Positions 8,483 through 17,788 are shown, counted from the first letter of the stretch. The stretch is DNA of 57,513 nucleotides from Verrucomicrobiia bacterium (GCA_028687435.1 JAQUAF010000034.1:1-57513), one strand, 5' to 3'. Notes: a model not told the origin generated them from the letters alone. Made by a program: numbers and translations.

Positions 8483-9883
8483 TTAGTTCCCCGCTGTCGA
8501 TGGGGACGTTGAGTTCATTGAATCGGCCGAGGAATCCAGGAGTGCGCGAACGGCCCGGCCAAACATCTCGCCGCGCTCCTCATAATTTTTGAACATGTCA
8601 AAGCTTGCGCAGGCCGGCGACAGAAGCACCACATCCCCCTTCTCCGCCAAACGCGAAGCGGCCTGGACCGCATCCTCCATGCTGTCGGCAAAGCTGCATG
8701 GCGCAGCGTCCTTCCATGCATCGTAAATCCGTTCACGTGTTTCGCCAATGAGAACACAGGCCTTGACCCATTCCCTGAGCGTTGGAGCGGCGCTGCCAAA
8801 GTCAAACCCCTTATCCTTTCCTCCGGCGATAAGAACAATCGGCTTGCGGAAGCTGAGGATTGCCTTCTCCATGGCATCCACATTGGTGGCCTTGGAATCG
8901 TTCACATATTCCACGCCCCTCAGGCTGCCCACCGTCTGCAGGCGGTGCGCCAGAGGTTCGTAGGAGCAAATGGCGCGCCAGGCTTTGGCAAGATCCAGTT
9001 TCAATCCATGCGCTGCCAGAAGGGCGGCCATGACATTCTCGGCATTATGCGGACCTCGAAGCTTGGTCTGTTCCATGCGCAGGTTCCCCCCCGCCACATC
9101 GGCAACCGGCCCGCGAAGGGCATGTCCATCGTACCAAAGATGGGCTCCGGTTTCCTCGCGCAGGCTGTACCTCAAAACCCCGGACGCCGGCTGGCACCCG
9201 AGCTGTTTCAAACGCCGCCCGGTTTCCGCATTGATCACCGCCACGTCGGACGCCTGCTGGTTTTTCCACAAGGCGGCCTTGGCGCGAGAATAGTCGTCCA
9301 TGCCGTCATAGCGATCCAGATGATCGGGGGTGATGTTCATCATCACACTGACTGAGGGACGGAACAAATCGATGGTTTCCAATTGGAAAGAGCTGGCCTC
9401 GACCACCAGATAATCAAGCCGGTCGCTTTTCATGACCGCTTCGCTCAGGGGCAGGCCGATATTACCGGCAGCCTCGGCCTTGCGACGGTTGCCGCGTATG
9501 GCCCGGTGAATCAACTCGGTGGTGGTCGTTTTGCCATTGGTGCCGGTGATGGCCACAATGGGGCAGGAACAGAACCAGTATCCCAGTTCCAATTCCCCAT
9601 ACACGGGGACATCCAAATCAACCACGCTGCGGCCCAATCCCTGGCGCAACGAAATGCCGGGGCTGACAATGGCGGCGTCGAATTTCTCCCGGGGGGCCTG
9701 AGCCGCCCCGAAACGGGTTTCAATGCCGGTGTTCTTTTTTCTGCGAGCTCGTCTTTTCATGGTTTCATTCTCCGCTTGATCGATCACCAGGACCCTGGCG
9801 CCATGCAGGCGCAACAACTGTGCGGCGGCCTCGCCGCTGGCCCCAAAACCGGCCACCAGAATCCGCTTGTTTTTTACATCCAT
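8483..9883 (-). CDS. murD: UDP-N-acetylmuramoylalanine-D-glutamate ligase
   Basis: MurD adds D-glutamate to UDP-MurNAc-L-Ala using ATP, the second amino-acid step of cytoplasmic peptidoglycan precursor synthesis. The 466-residue protein starts with a Rossmann-like domain (RILVAGFGASGEAA). It has the Mur-ligase P-loop TGTNGKTTT at 113-121, the middle-domain NITPDHLDRY, and the C-terminal NDSKATNVDAMEKA plus IAGGKDKG typical of MurD rather than MurC, MurE or MurF. The N-terminal domain has a short basic insertion (KRRARRKK, around residues 43-50). It follows mraY by 39 bases on the same strand, in the usual dcw order. Confidence 0.97.
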   Translation of the reverse strand: MDVKNKRILVAGFGASGEAAAQLLRLHGARVLVIDQAENETMKRRARRKKNTGIETRFGAAQAPREKFDAAIVSPGISLRQGLGRSVVDLDVPVYGELELGYWFCSCPIVAITGTNGKTTTTELIHRAIRGNRRKAEAAGNIGLPLSEAVMKSDRLDYLVVEASSFQLETIDLFRPSVSVMMNITPDHLDRYDGMDDYSRAKAALWKNQQASDVAVINAETGRRLKQLGCQPASGVLRYSLREETGAHLWYDGHALRGPVADVAGGNLRMEQTKLRGPHNAENVMAALLAAHGLKLDLAKAWRAICSYEPLAHRLQTVGSLRGVEYVNDSKATNVDAMEKAILSFRKPIVLIAGGKDKGFDFGSAAPTLREWVKACVLIGETRERIYDAWKDAAPCSFADSMEDAVQAASRLAEKGDVVLLSPACASFDMFKNYEERGEMFGRAVRALLDSSADSMNSTSPSTAGN

Positions 9884-9922
9884 GTTGTTTCACCGTTTCC
9901 ATTGGATTGGTTTTCCCCGTGT

Positions 9923-11023
9923 TTACCGAAGTTTCAACGAGCTCAAGCCAATGAGCGCGAAAAGGATGGAAAGAATCCAAAACCTCACCACCACCTTGGT
10001 CTCGCTCCAGCCTTTCAATTCGAAATGATGATGAATTGGCGCCATCGCAAAGAGACGTTTGCCGGTCAGCTTGAAGGACAGCACCTGGAAGATCACCGAA
10101 AGGGCCTCCATCACAAAAACCCCTCCCACCACCACCAAAAGCAATTCCTGTTTGAGGCAAAGGGCAGCCACGCCAATCACACCGCCAATCGCCAGCGAGC
10201 CGGTGTCGCCCATGAACACCTGGGCCGGATGGCAGTTGAACCAGAGAAAGCCCATCGACGCCCCCAACAAGGCCGCGCAGACCACGGTAATCTCCCCCGC
10301 ATTGGGAACGTAGGTCAGCTTCAAATAGTCGGCGAATTTGAAGTTGGCGATCAGGTAGGCAAACACGGCATAGATCAAGGCCACCGTAACTGTGCAGCCG
10401 ATGGCCAGGCCATCCAGTCCATCGGTCAGATTCACCGCATTGGAGGAACCCACCACCACCAGGAAGACAAGGAAGAAGAACAACAGCCCGATATCCTGGG
10501 TAATGGGATTCTTATAAAAAGGCACCATCAACTTGGGCGCCAGATCCGAGGTGGCAGGATGAAAATAGAGCAACAACCCCACCACCATCGCCACCGCAAT
10601 CTGTCCCCGCATCTTGGCGCGTGCGGAAAGGCCCTTGGACTGTTTGCGCACAACCTTCAGGTAATCATCGGCAAACCCGATCGCTCCCAAAGCCACCATG
10701 GTTCCCAAAAGCAGCCAGGTGTAGATGACATCCGGACGCGCCCACAACAGCGAACCCAGCACCACGGTCAAAACAATCAGCACGCCTCCCATGGTGGGAA
10801 TCCCCTTTTTCTGGCGGTGCAGTTCATGCAGGCGATGCACTTCCTCCGCCGTGCGAATGGGCTGGCCGAGCTTCAGTTCCGTCAGCTTTCGAATCACCCA
10901 GGGACCAATCAGCAACGAGACGACCAAGGCGGTCAATCCCGCCATCAAGGCGCGAAAAGTGATATACTTGCAGACGTTGAGCACCCGCAGGTCATTGCTG
11001 AAATAATGGAGGTAATAGAACAT
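9923..11023 (-). CDS. mraY: Phospho-MurNAc-pentapeptide transferase
   Basis: MraY moves phospho-MurNAc-pentapeptide from UDP to undecaprenyl phosphate, making lipid I at the inner membrane. The 366-residue polytopic protein carries the family signatures. These are KGIPTMGG near residue 75, the Asp pair FADDYLK at 119-120, NAVNLTDGLDGLA at 195-206 and the C-terminal PIHHHFELKGWSE. Its ATG directly follows the murF stop (TAAATG), so translation is probably coupled. Confidence 0.97.
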   Translation of the reverse strand: MFYYLHYFSNDLRVLNVCKYITFRALMAGLTALVVSLLIGPWVIRKLTELKLGQPIRTAEEVHRLHELHRQKKGIPTMGGVLIVLTVVLGSLLWARPDVIYTWLLLGTMVALGAIGFADDYLKVVRKQSKGLSARAKMRGQIAVAMVVGLLLYFHPATSDLAPKLMVPFYKNPITQDIGLLFFFLVFLVVVGSSNAVNLTDGLDGLAIGCTVTVALIYAVFAYLIANFKFADYLKLTYVPNAGEITVVCAALLGASMGFLWFNCHPAQVFMGDTGSLAIGGVIGVAALCLKQELLLVVVGGVFVMEALSVIFQVLSFKLTGKRLFAMAPIHHHFELKGWSETKVVVRFWILSILFALIGLSSLKLR

Positions 11024-12400
11024 TTAGTCCCAATCCTTCGCTATTTGTTCCAAAGCCACGCCGCGCGACGCCTTGAGCAGCACCGCATCACCCCGGCGGG
11101 CCTCCCGGCGGACAAACGCCGCCGCCTCGTCCATGGCGTCAAACTGGCGCAATTGAATTTTCGCTGCGCCGATGGAGCGGACTCCCTCCGCAATCCCCGC
11201 GGCTTCGCCGCCCACCACCACCACAAAATCCATGCCCCGGGACACCAGTTCGCGCCCCACCCGGCGATGTTCCTCGGCAGATGAGTCGCCCAACTCCCGC
11301 ATGGCGCCCAGAACCGCGAGGCGCCGCCCTTCCACGGGCATTTCGCTCAAGGCGGTAAAAGCAGCCAGCATGGAATTGGGATTCGCATTGTAGGCATCGT
11401 TCAGAATGGTCACGCCGTCGCGGGTCATCCTCTGTTCCATCCGCATCCTGGCCGGCTTGACGTTTTCCAGCCCCTGCCGGATCTCCGCCAAGGAAAGGCC
11501 AAAGAATTCCCCAATGGCCGCCGCCGCAAGGGCATTGCCCACCTGGTGGCGTCCCACCAGAGGCAGTTCCACATGAATGGTTCCCACCGGAGTGAACAGG
11601 GTGAAATCCGTCGTTTTCATTCCCATTTTCAAATCCCCGGCCCGATAAACCGCGCGGGGGCCAAAACCAAACCAGGCAATCCTGGCATGACAACGGGCAG
11701 CCAGCTTTTCGCTCCATGGGTCATCAGCTTTCAGGGCCAGCAAACCGTCCGCCGGCAACACCTCCGCCATTGCGCCTTCCTCCTGCGCCACCCCGGCCAG
11801 ATCCCGGAAAAATTCCAAATGCTCCTCTCCGATGCAGGTCACCACCCCCGCCTCCGGACGGATCAGTTTCAACAGGGGCATCAATTCCCCCGGATGATTG
11901 GTGCCCGCTTCAAAAACCCCCATTTCATATCCAGCGTTCAGCCGCAACAGGCTTGCGGGAACCCCGATGTGATTATTGAGATTTCCCTCGTTTTTGGTCG
12001 TCGAAAACCGGACTCCCAGCACCGCCGCGATCAATTCCTTGGTCCCCGTCTTGCCGTTGGAACCGGCCACGCCCACGGTCTTGGCCGGAAGCGTTTCGCG
12101 ATACCGTCCCGCCAGGGTCTGAAACCCGGCCAGGACATCGTCCACCAACACCATGGGCAGCGGCGATTGGCGTTTTTTCATTTCCCCCTGTTCCACCAAT
12201 GCCGCCACGGCGCCGCCGAGGGCCGCCGTCTCAAGAAAATCATGGCCGTTGAAACGATCGCCCTTGAGCGCCACAAACAAATCCCCGGCTTTGACCGTCC
12301 GGCTGTCCGTGCAAACACCGGACGCCTGGATCCGACCGTCTTCGGGTTTGATCCTGCCTCCGGCAAGCCGGGCAATGTTTTCCAATGTCAGCCGTTCCAT
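11024..12400 (-). CDS. murF: UDP-MurNAc-tripeptide D-alanyl-D-alanine ligase
   Basis: MurF adds the D-Ala-D-Ala dipeptide to UDP-MurNAc-tripeptide, completing the cytoplasmic pentapeptide. The 458-residue protein begins with a MurF-type domain (GVCTDSRTVKAGDLFVALKG). The ATP loop AGSNGKTGTK is at 112-121, followed by NNHIGVP and a middle-domain TCIGEEHLEFF. The C-terminal domain has NDAYNANPNSM, diagnostic for MurF. The P-loop has Gly (GKTGT) where most homologues have a second Thr, which is a mild variation. The gene starts 8 bases after the murE stop and abuts mraY. Confidence 0.97.
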   Translation of the reverse strand: MERLTLENIARLAGGRIKPEDGRIQASGVCTDSRTVKAGDLFVALKGDRFNGHDFLETAALGGAVAALVEQGEMKKRQSPLPMVLVDDVLAGFQTLAGRYRETLPAKTVGVAGSNGKTGTKELIAAVLGVRFSTTKNEGNLNNHIGVPASLLRLNAGYEMGVFEAGTNHPGELMPLLKLIRPEAGVVTCIGEEHLEFFRDLAGVAQEEGAMAEVLPADGLLALKADDPWSEKLAARCHARIAWFGFGPRAVYRAGDLKMGMKTTDFTLFTPVGTIHVELPLVGRHQVGNALAAAAIGEFFGLSLAEIRQGLENVKPARMRMEQRMTRDGVTILNDAYNANPNSMLAAFTALSEMPVEGRRLAVLGAMRELGDSSAEEHRRVGRELVSRGMDFVVVVGGEAAGIAEGVRSIGAAKIQLRQFDAMDEAAAFVRREARRGDAVLLKASRGVALEQIAKDWD

Positions 12401-12408
12401 GGTTTTGC

Positions 12409-13905
12409 TCAGTTTTTCCCTCCGTTTATCGCAGCCAGCGCTTCGCGCGCCACCTGCCGGTCGTCGAAGGGAGCGCGGGTTCCCCTCGACTCCTGGTAAG
12501 TTTCATGTCCCTTGCCCGCGAGCAGCACCACATCCCCTTCCCTTGCCATGGCCAGCGCCTCGGCGATGGCCTGTCTGCGGTCGAGAACCACGCGATACGC
12601 CCTGTCCTTCAAAATGCCCGCCTCGATTTGTTTGACAATTGCCGCCGGATCCTCGTTGCGGGGGTTGTCGGTGGTCACCAGGCAATAGTCGGAAAACTCG
12701 CTGGCCGCCTTGCCCATGAGAGGACGCTTGGTTGCATCCCGATCGCCGCCGCAGCCAAAAACCGTAATCAATTTCCCCTTGGTCAATGGGCGCAGGGTGT
12801 TCAAAACATTGCACAGCGCGTCATCGGTATGGGCGTAATCCACAAAAACCGAAAAACCCTTTTTCCCCTTGCCTCCGTTCACGCGTTCCAAGCGCCCGGG
12901 CACATTTTGGACGGCTTCAAGCCCCTGTTTCACAGTCTGCAGATCCAATCCCAAACCCAAGCCGGCGGCGGCCGCCGCCAGGCAATTGGACACATTATGA
13001 CGTCCACAGAGCGGCGTGGAAATTTCCACACTCCCCTGCGGCGCCACCAGCCGAAAACGGGAACCCGCGACTCCAAAAGCCTCCGGAGTCAATTCAGCCT
13101 GCACGTCCGCCGCGCGCGCGACACCAAAGGACAACGCCTTCACTCCATTCCCCAAAGCCGCCCGGATTTCCGCGCCGCGCGGATCGTCAAAATTAAACAC
13201 CGCCACCGCCGCCTTGCCAGTCCCCTCAAGCCGTTCAAACAAAAGACGTTTGGCGCGAAAATACTCATCCATATCCCGATGGTAATCCAAATGATCGCGG
13301 GTCAGGTTTGTGAAAACCGCCACATCCCAGGCCACCTCATCCACCCGGCGCTGCACCAGGCTGTGGGAACTGACCTCCATGACGGCCGCCTTGAGTCCCG
13401 CATGCAGCATCTGAGCCAGCCATTCCTGCAGCCGATGGGCTGGAGGCGTGGTATTCAGGGCCGGAAGCTGCCGCTCGCCAATCTGGCAGCCAAGAGTGCC
13501 CACCACCCCCGCGGGAAAGCCCGCCTTGTCAAAAATGGACGCCAGCAGGAAGCTGGTGGTGGTCTTGCCATTGGTGCCCGTGATGCCCGCCATCTTCAAC
13601 CGCCGAGAGGGGTGTCCGTAATAATTGGCCGCCAGACGAGCCAGGGCCGCATGGGAATCAGCGACGCGAATTTGGGTCACATTTGGGAACTGCCCCACCA
13701 CCTGCTCGCAAATGACCGCCGCCACCCCCTTGCCCACGACCTCGCCAATAAATTGATGACCATCCGTTTTAACGCCCTTGAGGGCCACAAAAACCTGGCC
13801 TGGCCGCGTCTGGCGCGAATCCACTTCGATGCCCGCGACTTCCACGTCGGCAAAACCGTGAATCTCGTCCATCTGGATCCCCTCAATCAATGCCTTGAGC
13901 TTCAC
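12409..13905 (-). CDS. murE: UDP-MurNAc-L-Ala-D-Glu:meso-diaminopimelate ligase
   Basis: MurE adds the third residue of the peptidoglycan stem peptide. The 498-residue protein has the first-domain pattern IEVDSRQTRPGQVFVALKG, the ATP loop TGTNGKTTT at 109-117, and NLTRDHLDYH. In the C-terminal domain it has TTDNPRNEDP. The DNPR motif is the known selector for meso-diaminopimelate, so this organism should have DAP-type peptidoglycan. The start codon is GTG, and its last bases form a GTGA overlap with the ftsI stop, so the two genes are translationally coupled. Confidence 0.97.
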   Translation of the reverse strand: MKLKALIEGIQMDEIHGFADVEVAGIEVDSRQTRPGQVFVALKGVKTDGHQFIGEVVGKGVAAVICEQVVGQFPNVTQIRVADSHAALARLAANYYGHPSRRLKMAGITGTNGKTTTSFLLASIFDKAGFPAGVVGTLGCQIGERQLPALNTTPPAHRLQEWLAQMLHAGLKAAVMEVSSHSLVQRRVDEVAWDVAVFTNLTRDHLDYHRDMDEYFRAKRLLFERLEGTGKAAVAVFNFDDPRGAEIRAALGNGVKALSFGVARAADVQAELTPEAFGVAGSRFRLVAPQGSVEISTPLCGRHNVSNCLAAAAAGLGLGLDLQTVKQGLEAVQNVPGRLERVNGGKGKKGFSVFVDYAHTDDALCNVLNTLRPLTKGKLITVFGCGGDRDATKRPLMGKAASEFSDYCLVTTDNPRNEDPAAIVKQIEAGILKDRAYRVVLDRRQAIAEALAMAREGDVVLLAGKGHETYQESRGTRAPFDDRQVAREALAAINGGKN

Positions 13906-15716
13906 GGCACCCTCCTTTTTCCCGCGGCGCGCAACAATCCTTTGCTCTCATCGCTGGCGGCGACAATGGGCTGCGTGGGACGCAAATTCAGATAGGAAGC
14001 CGTCCGAATGGCAATTTCACGAAAAACAGGCGCTGCGACCGCACCGCCGTAATACTCCTTGCCCTTCGGGTTGTCGAACATCACATAAATGCACAAAGCC
14101 GGGTCTTCCGCCGGGAAATAACCGCAAAAGGATGAGAAAAACTGGTCGTGAACATATTCGCCATTCACCACTTTTTGCGCCGTGCCAGTTTTGCCCGCCA
14201 CGGAAAACCCTGGAACCATGGCTTTCTGCGCCGTGCCAGTCATGCTTACCACCCGGCACAGGGCATCCGTCATGGCATGCGCGGCATTGGGATCCACCAC
14301 CCGCCTGCGCACTTGGGGGAAAAACTCGCGAATCACCCTGCCATTGCCGTCCACCACGCGACGGATGATTTGCGGACGCATCAAATTGCCTCCATTGGCG
14401 ATCGCGGCAATGGCATTCACCATCTGCATGGGAGTCACCCCCACCTCATGCCCCATGGCCACCCGTGTGATCGACACCTTGGACCAATCCCGCAGGGGAT
14501 GCACCACCCCCCGGATCTCCCCAGGCCATCCACGCCCCCTGCCTTCGTCGAAGGTCCTGGCGCCGAATCCAAAATCAAGCATCGCCCGATGCATTCGCTC
14601 CTTGCCCAGCAACAGGGCAATCTTTGCCGCCCCGATATTGGACGAGTGCATCAGCACCTCGGCCACCGTCAGCATGCCATAGGGTTCATGATCGTTGAGA
14701 TAACGTCCGGCATACAAAAATTTTCCGTTCTCGCAATAAATCCTGTCATCCAATGTCACAATCCGTTGATCGAGCGCAGCCGCCACCGCCACCGTCTTGT
14801 AGGTCGAACCCGGCTCAATCATGTCTGTCAGAGCCCGATTGCGAAGCGTTTCAATTTTCTTGTCAGCCGCCATGGGATCAAAGGTGGGGCGGCTGGTGAT
14901 GGCCAGCACCTCGCCGGTGGAAGGACGGGTGACAATCGCCACAGCCCCGTCCGGAAGGCATTTCTGCACCGCCTTGTCGAGTTCCTGCTCCGTAATGCTC
15001 TGAATCACCTGGTCAAGAGTCAACATCACGTTGTAACCGTGGGTGGGAGAAAAATCCTCGTTGCGAAACACCACGATCTCCCGTCCCTGCCGGTCACATT
15101 CCGTCCGCCTCCATCCGTTCTGCCCCTGCAATTCCTGCTGCATGAGAAGCTCCACTCCATCCATGCCGCGCCCCTCGGAATTCACATACCCCAGCACATG
15201 GCTCATAAGTGCGCTGTTTGGATACGTCCGGACCTGGTCCTCGTCAAAAATCACTCCCTGTAATTTGCGTTCCCGGAGAATCTGCGCCAATTGTCCCGTC
15301 TCCTCCTGCAAGACCTTGCGTTTCAAAACCACATAACGGCGCGAATCCAGCAACTTGAGGTCGATCTCCAGGCGGGGGAGTCCCAACTGCTCGCTCAACA
15401 CCGCAGCCAGTTCTTCTTTCATGGAAGGGCGTCCCGCCTTGGAGCGTTTCAAATCCTGTTCCCGCACGCATTGCGGGTCAATGGCGACAACTTTTGCGGC
15501 CACACTGTGGGCCAGCTGGTTCTCATTGCGATCGAGAATCGATCCGCGAACAGCGGGCAGCACTATCTTCTTCTCGTGCTTCCGGCTCGCCTCCTGCGCC
15601 AGCTCCTCATGCCGCGTCACCTGAAGATCAAACAAGCGAAACCCCACATAGCCAAAACCCGCCAACAACAGGCCGGCCACTGTCATGATACGATATGAAT
15701 TGCAGGGTGCTGGCAT
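13902..15716 (-). CDS. ftsI: Septal transpeptidase FtsI (class B penicillin-binding protein)
   Basis: FtsI cross-links septal peptidoglycan in the periplasm and partners FtsW. The 604-residue protein has one N-terminal membrane anchor (about 10-28). A class B dimerisation domain follows, with AVRGSILDRN near residue 55. The transpeptidase domain shows the three catalytic motifs: S304-T-Y-K307, S358-S-N360 and K509-T-G. No C-terminal PASTA domains are present. The length matches FtsI rather than a PBP2 of the elongasome, and the cluster position agrees. It lies 11 bases after ftsL and overlaps murE by four bases. Confidence 0.96.
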   Translation of the reverse strand: MPAPCNSYRIMTVAGLLLAGFGYVGFRLFDLQVTRHEELAQEASRKHEKKIVLPAVRGSILDRNENQLAHSVAAKVVAIDPQCVREQDLKRSKAGRPSMKEELAAVLSEQLGLPRLEIDLKLLDSRRYVVLKRKVLQEETGQLAQILRERKLQGVIFDEDQVRTYPNSALMSHVLGYVNSEGRGMDGVELLMQQELQGQNGWRRTECDRQGREIVVFRNEDFSPTHGYNVMLTLDQVIQSITEQELDKAVQKCLPDGAVAIVTRPSTGEVLAITSRPTFDPMAADKKIETLRNRALTDMIEPGSTYKTVAVAAALDQRIVTLDDRIYCENGKFLYAGRYLNDHEPYGMLTVAEVLMHSSNIGAAKIALLLGKERMHRAMLDFGFGARTFDEGRGRGWPGEIRGVVHPLRDWSKVSITRVAMGHEVGVTPMQMVNAIAAIANGGNLMRPQIIRRVVDGNGRVIREFFPQVRRRVVDPNAAHAMTDALCRVVSMTGTAQKAMVPGFSVAGKTGTAQKVVNGEYVHDQFFSSFCGYFPAEDPALCIYVMFDNPKGKEYYGGAVAAPVFREIAIRTASYLNLRPTQPIVAASDESKGLLRAAGKRRVP

Positions 15717-15727
15717 TCTTCAAAAAC

Positions 15728-16117
15728 TCAAGGGGTTCGCGCCGTCAACCGGACCGGCTCATGTTGGACCAACAATCGCGGGGCAATGATGCCGGATTCG
15801 CTGGCATCCGGATCCGCGCGACGACGAATCTGATCTTCGGAGGGACGAGTCATGGCAATCTGAAAACGGGCCATGCTTTTCTCCAATTCCCTGGGCGTGC
15901 AATAATGAGCCAGTTCACTCCGCAAGCTTTGAGTCTTCTCTCTGGCCGACTGCAGTTCGCGCTCAAGCATCTTGAGCTCATCCCCCATCTTGAGGTTGCG
16001 GCGCTGGATGAACGTCAACCCCAGGAACAACCCCACTAGGATGCAAAACATCAACAACCGAGCAAATACCCACGAAAAGGTTACTTCGCCCTCAACTTTT
16101 CTCCGATTACGCGCCAT
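15728..16117 (-). CDS. ftsL: FtsL-like small division protein
   Basis: A bitopic protein of 129 residues with a basic N-terminus (MARNRRKVEG), one transmembrane segment (roughly FSWVFARLLMFCILVGLFLG) and then a coiled coil rich in L, E, K and R (MGDELKMLERELQSAREKTQ). This is the FtsL/FtsB architecture, and FtsL is expected exactly here, between rsmH and ftsI. FtsL sequences diverge strongly, so the call rests on topology and synteny. The start at 16117 is preferred over the upstream ATG at 16168 because GGAGG lies 9 bases before it. It overlaps the rsmH stop by about ten bases. The C-terminal 35 residues after the coil are unusually polar. Confidence 0.8.
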   Translation of the reverse strand: MARNRRKVEGEVTFSWVFARLLMFCILVGLFLGLTFIQRRNLKMGDELKMLERELQSAREKTQSLRSELAHYCTPRELEKSMARFQIAMTRPSEDQIRRRADPDASESGIIAPRLLVQHEPVRLTARTP

Positions 16118-17066
16118 TTTCTTTTTCCTCCAAAATTTCCTGTTTTTTTTCACTTCCGCATTTCTCAATCACCCTCAATTTTGCGCTGCGAGCCCTGGCA
16201 TTGCACAACGTCTCCTCCTCGTCAGGCTCAAGCGGCTTGCGGGTCAATAAACGTCCACCCTCATCCTCCCCCGCCCAGTGGCGAAACTGCTGTTTCACCA
16301 GCCGGTCCTCCATGGAATGAAAACTGATGACCGCCAGCCGTCCTCCCCGGGCCAGATGCGACCAGGCAGCCAGCAATCCATCCTTCAATGCTCCCATCTC
16401 GTCATTCACCATCATGCGCAGGGCGCGAAAAGTGTTGGTTGCCGGATGGCTTCCACGGCGGTGGGGCGGGCGGTACACAACCCCCATCACCAAATCCGCC
16501 AGTTCCGCCGTCCTGCGAATGGGCCTGTTTTTTCGAAACTCAACCACGCGGCGGGCAATGCGACGGCTCGCACGCTCCTCTCCCAAATCCCACAGAATCC
16601 GGGCAATCTCTTTCTCACTGCAACAATTCAAAACATCCGCCGCCGTCAATTCGCCCCGCCGGTCCATGCGCATATCCAGCAACCCATCGCGCATGAAACT
16701 GAATCCCCGGTCAGGATGGTCCAGTTGATGAGAAGAAACACCCAGATCCATCACCACCCCCGCCAGTTCCACTCCCTTCAAATAATCCGCCAGTTCCCGG
16801 AAATTGGCATGCACCGCCCTGAAACGTTCGCCAAACCGGGCAAGCCGCTCTGAAGCATGCCGGATGGCCTCGTCGTCCTGATCAATTCCAATTACTCTCG
16901 CCTCCGAATGCGCCAGCAACAAACCCTCCGCGTGACCTCCCCCTCCAAGCGTGGCATCCACAAAGACCCCCCCCCTCTGTCTCTCGTGCGTCAACCAGTC
17001 CACCGTTTCACTCAACATGACGGACTCGTGGTAGCTCTTCATGGTCTGTGCCGTATCGAAAAACAT
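16107..17066 (-). CDS. rsmH: 16S rRNA m4C1402 methyltransferase RsmH (MraW)
   Basis: RsmH methylates N4 of C1402 in 16S rRNA using S-adenosylmethionine. The 319-residue protein has the signature YHESVMLSETVDWL, the SAM loop DATLGGGGHAEG, IGIDQDDEAI, and MDLGVSSHQLDHPDRGFSF, all typical of the family. Homologues usually begin close to the YHE motif, so the internal ATG at 17042 (MKSYHESVML) may be the true start; neither ATG has a clear Shine-Dalgarno sequence. In the dcw cluster it normally follows mraZ directly, but here a possible small ORF lies between them. Confidence 0.95.
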   Translation of the reverse strand: MFFDTAQTMKSYHESVMLSETVDWLTHERQRGGVFVDATLGGGGHAEGLLLAHSEARVIGIDQDDEAIRHASERLARFGERFRAVHANFRELADYLKGVELAGVVMDLGVSSHQLDHPDRGFSFMRDGLLDMRMDRRGELTAADVLNCCSEKEIARILWDLGEERASRRIARRVVEFRKNRPIRRTAELADLVMGVVYRPPHRRGSHPATNTFRALRMMVNDEMGALKDGLLAAWSHLARGGRLAVISFHSMEDRLVKQQFRHWAGEDEGGRLLTRKPLEPDEEETLCNARARSAKLRVIEKCGSEKKQEILEEKENGA

Positions 17067-17090
17067 GGATGCTCGGGGCGGAATGCCGGT

Positions 17091-17327
17091 TTACATGAAC
17101 CTCCGCATGACCAGGCTGGAACAAGCGCGCAAATGCCATGCCTGGCTTTCGCTGCCGCTCTTGAGCGCCCGCAAACGCTTGGTATTTTCCACCGTCGCCC
17201 CCACACCCCACGCCGATGAAAACGCCACAGGCGATGCCATTCGTTTGTGATGTGAATAATGCGCGCCGCTCCCCGCTGCCGCCCCCGTCAGCGCGCTTGC
17301 CGATCCGATGTTCTGATTGTCCCCCAT
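17091..17327 (-). CDS. Possible small ORF between mraZ and rsmH (78 aa)
   Basis: This frame codes for 78 residues starting MGDNQNIGSASALTGAAAGS and ending in a basic, Ser/Arg-rich tail. Its start is supported by a full AGGAGG Shine-Dalgarno sequence six bases before the ATG, one of the best in the window. It starts 20 bases after mraZ and ends 24 bases before rsmH on the same strand. Composition is odd: an Ala/Gly/Ser-rich first third, then a His/Arg-containing part, no membrane helix and no known domain. I do not recognise it. It may be a real leader or division protein, or a chance frame behind a leftover ribosome site. Confidence 0.4.
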   Translation of the reverse strand: MGDNQNIGSASALTGAAAGSGAHYSHHKRMASPVAFSSAWGVGATVENTKRLRALKSGSESQAWHLRACSSLVMRRFM

Positions 17328-17347
17328 GATTAACCTCCTGGTTTGTT

Positions 17348-17788
17348 TTAAAAGCCGAGGCTTTCCCGAACAGCGTCGTAATCCGTTCGCTGTTGATATG
17401 CCCCTGAATTCCAAATCTCGAACCAAAGACCGCAGCCGACCAGCAACACGTTCTCCTTGGGTTTCAGGCCAAGATGCTCCAACAACTTGGTCTTGACGGT
17501 AATACGCCCTTGCTTGTCGCAGATCACCGTTGATGCGTTGCTCATTAAAGCCGCCATCCGATCGTTCTTTTCTCTCGGGCTTACCGCTGCGGATGAAATC
17601 TTCTCCATCTCATCCAATTTTTTCCGCAGCTCTTCCTTGGTCAAAACAACCAGGCGCCCCTTCTCACTCGGGAAAACATAAAATTCTTCCGTATCGCCGA
17701 TCCGCCAGTCAGACGGAATGACAATGCGACTCACCGAATCGATGCCATGATCGAAGCGATCGGTGAAAAATCTGAGTTGGGGATTCAT
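17348..17788 (-). CDS. mraZ: Transcriptional regulator MraZ, divergent
   Basis: MraZ is a ring-forming DNA-binding protein of the SpoVT/AbrB type that binds the nucleoid and usually represses its own dcw operon. The 146-residue protein has two half-domains: IDSVSRIVIPSDWR near residues 16-29 and CDKQGRITVKTKLLEHLGL near 92-110. This is the duplicated layout of MraZ. The second half is closer to the family than the first, where the usual KGR turn is replaced by VSR. The ATG at 17788 is preferred; a TTG 15 codons upstream (17833) leaves the frame open but has no support. It is the first gene of the dcw cluster. Confidence 0.88.
   Translation of the reverse strand: MNPQLRFFTDRFDHGIDSVSRIVIPSDWRIGDTEEFYVFPSEKGRLVVLTKEELRKKLDEMEKISSAAVSPREKNDRMAALMSNASTVICDKQGRITVKTKLLEHLGLKPKENVLLVGCGLWFEIWNSGAYQQRTDYDAVRESLGF

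Noticed and set aside
9383..11284. 633-residue frame on the plus strand across mraY and murD
   Set aside because: Rich in His, Gln and Arg, typical of an antisense shadow of GC-skewed codons. The minus-strand mur genes are certain.
12385..13995. 536-residue frame on the plus strand opposite murE
   Set aside because: Shadow of murE with no recognisable domain.
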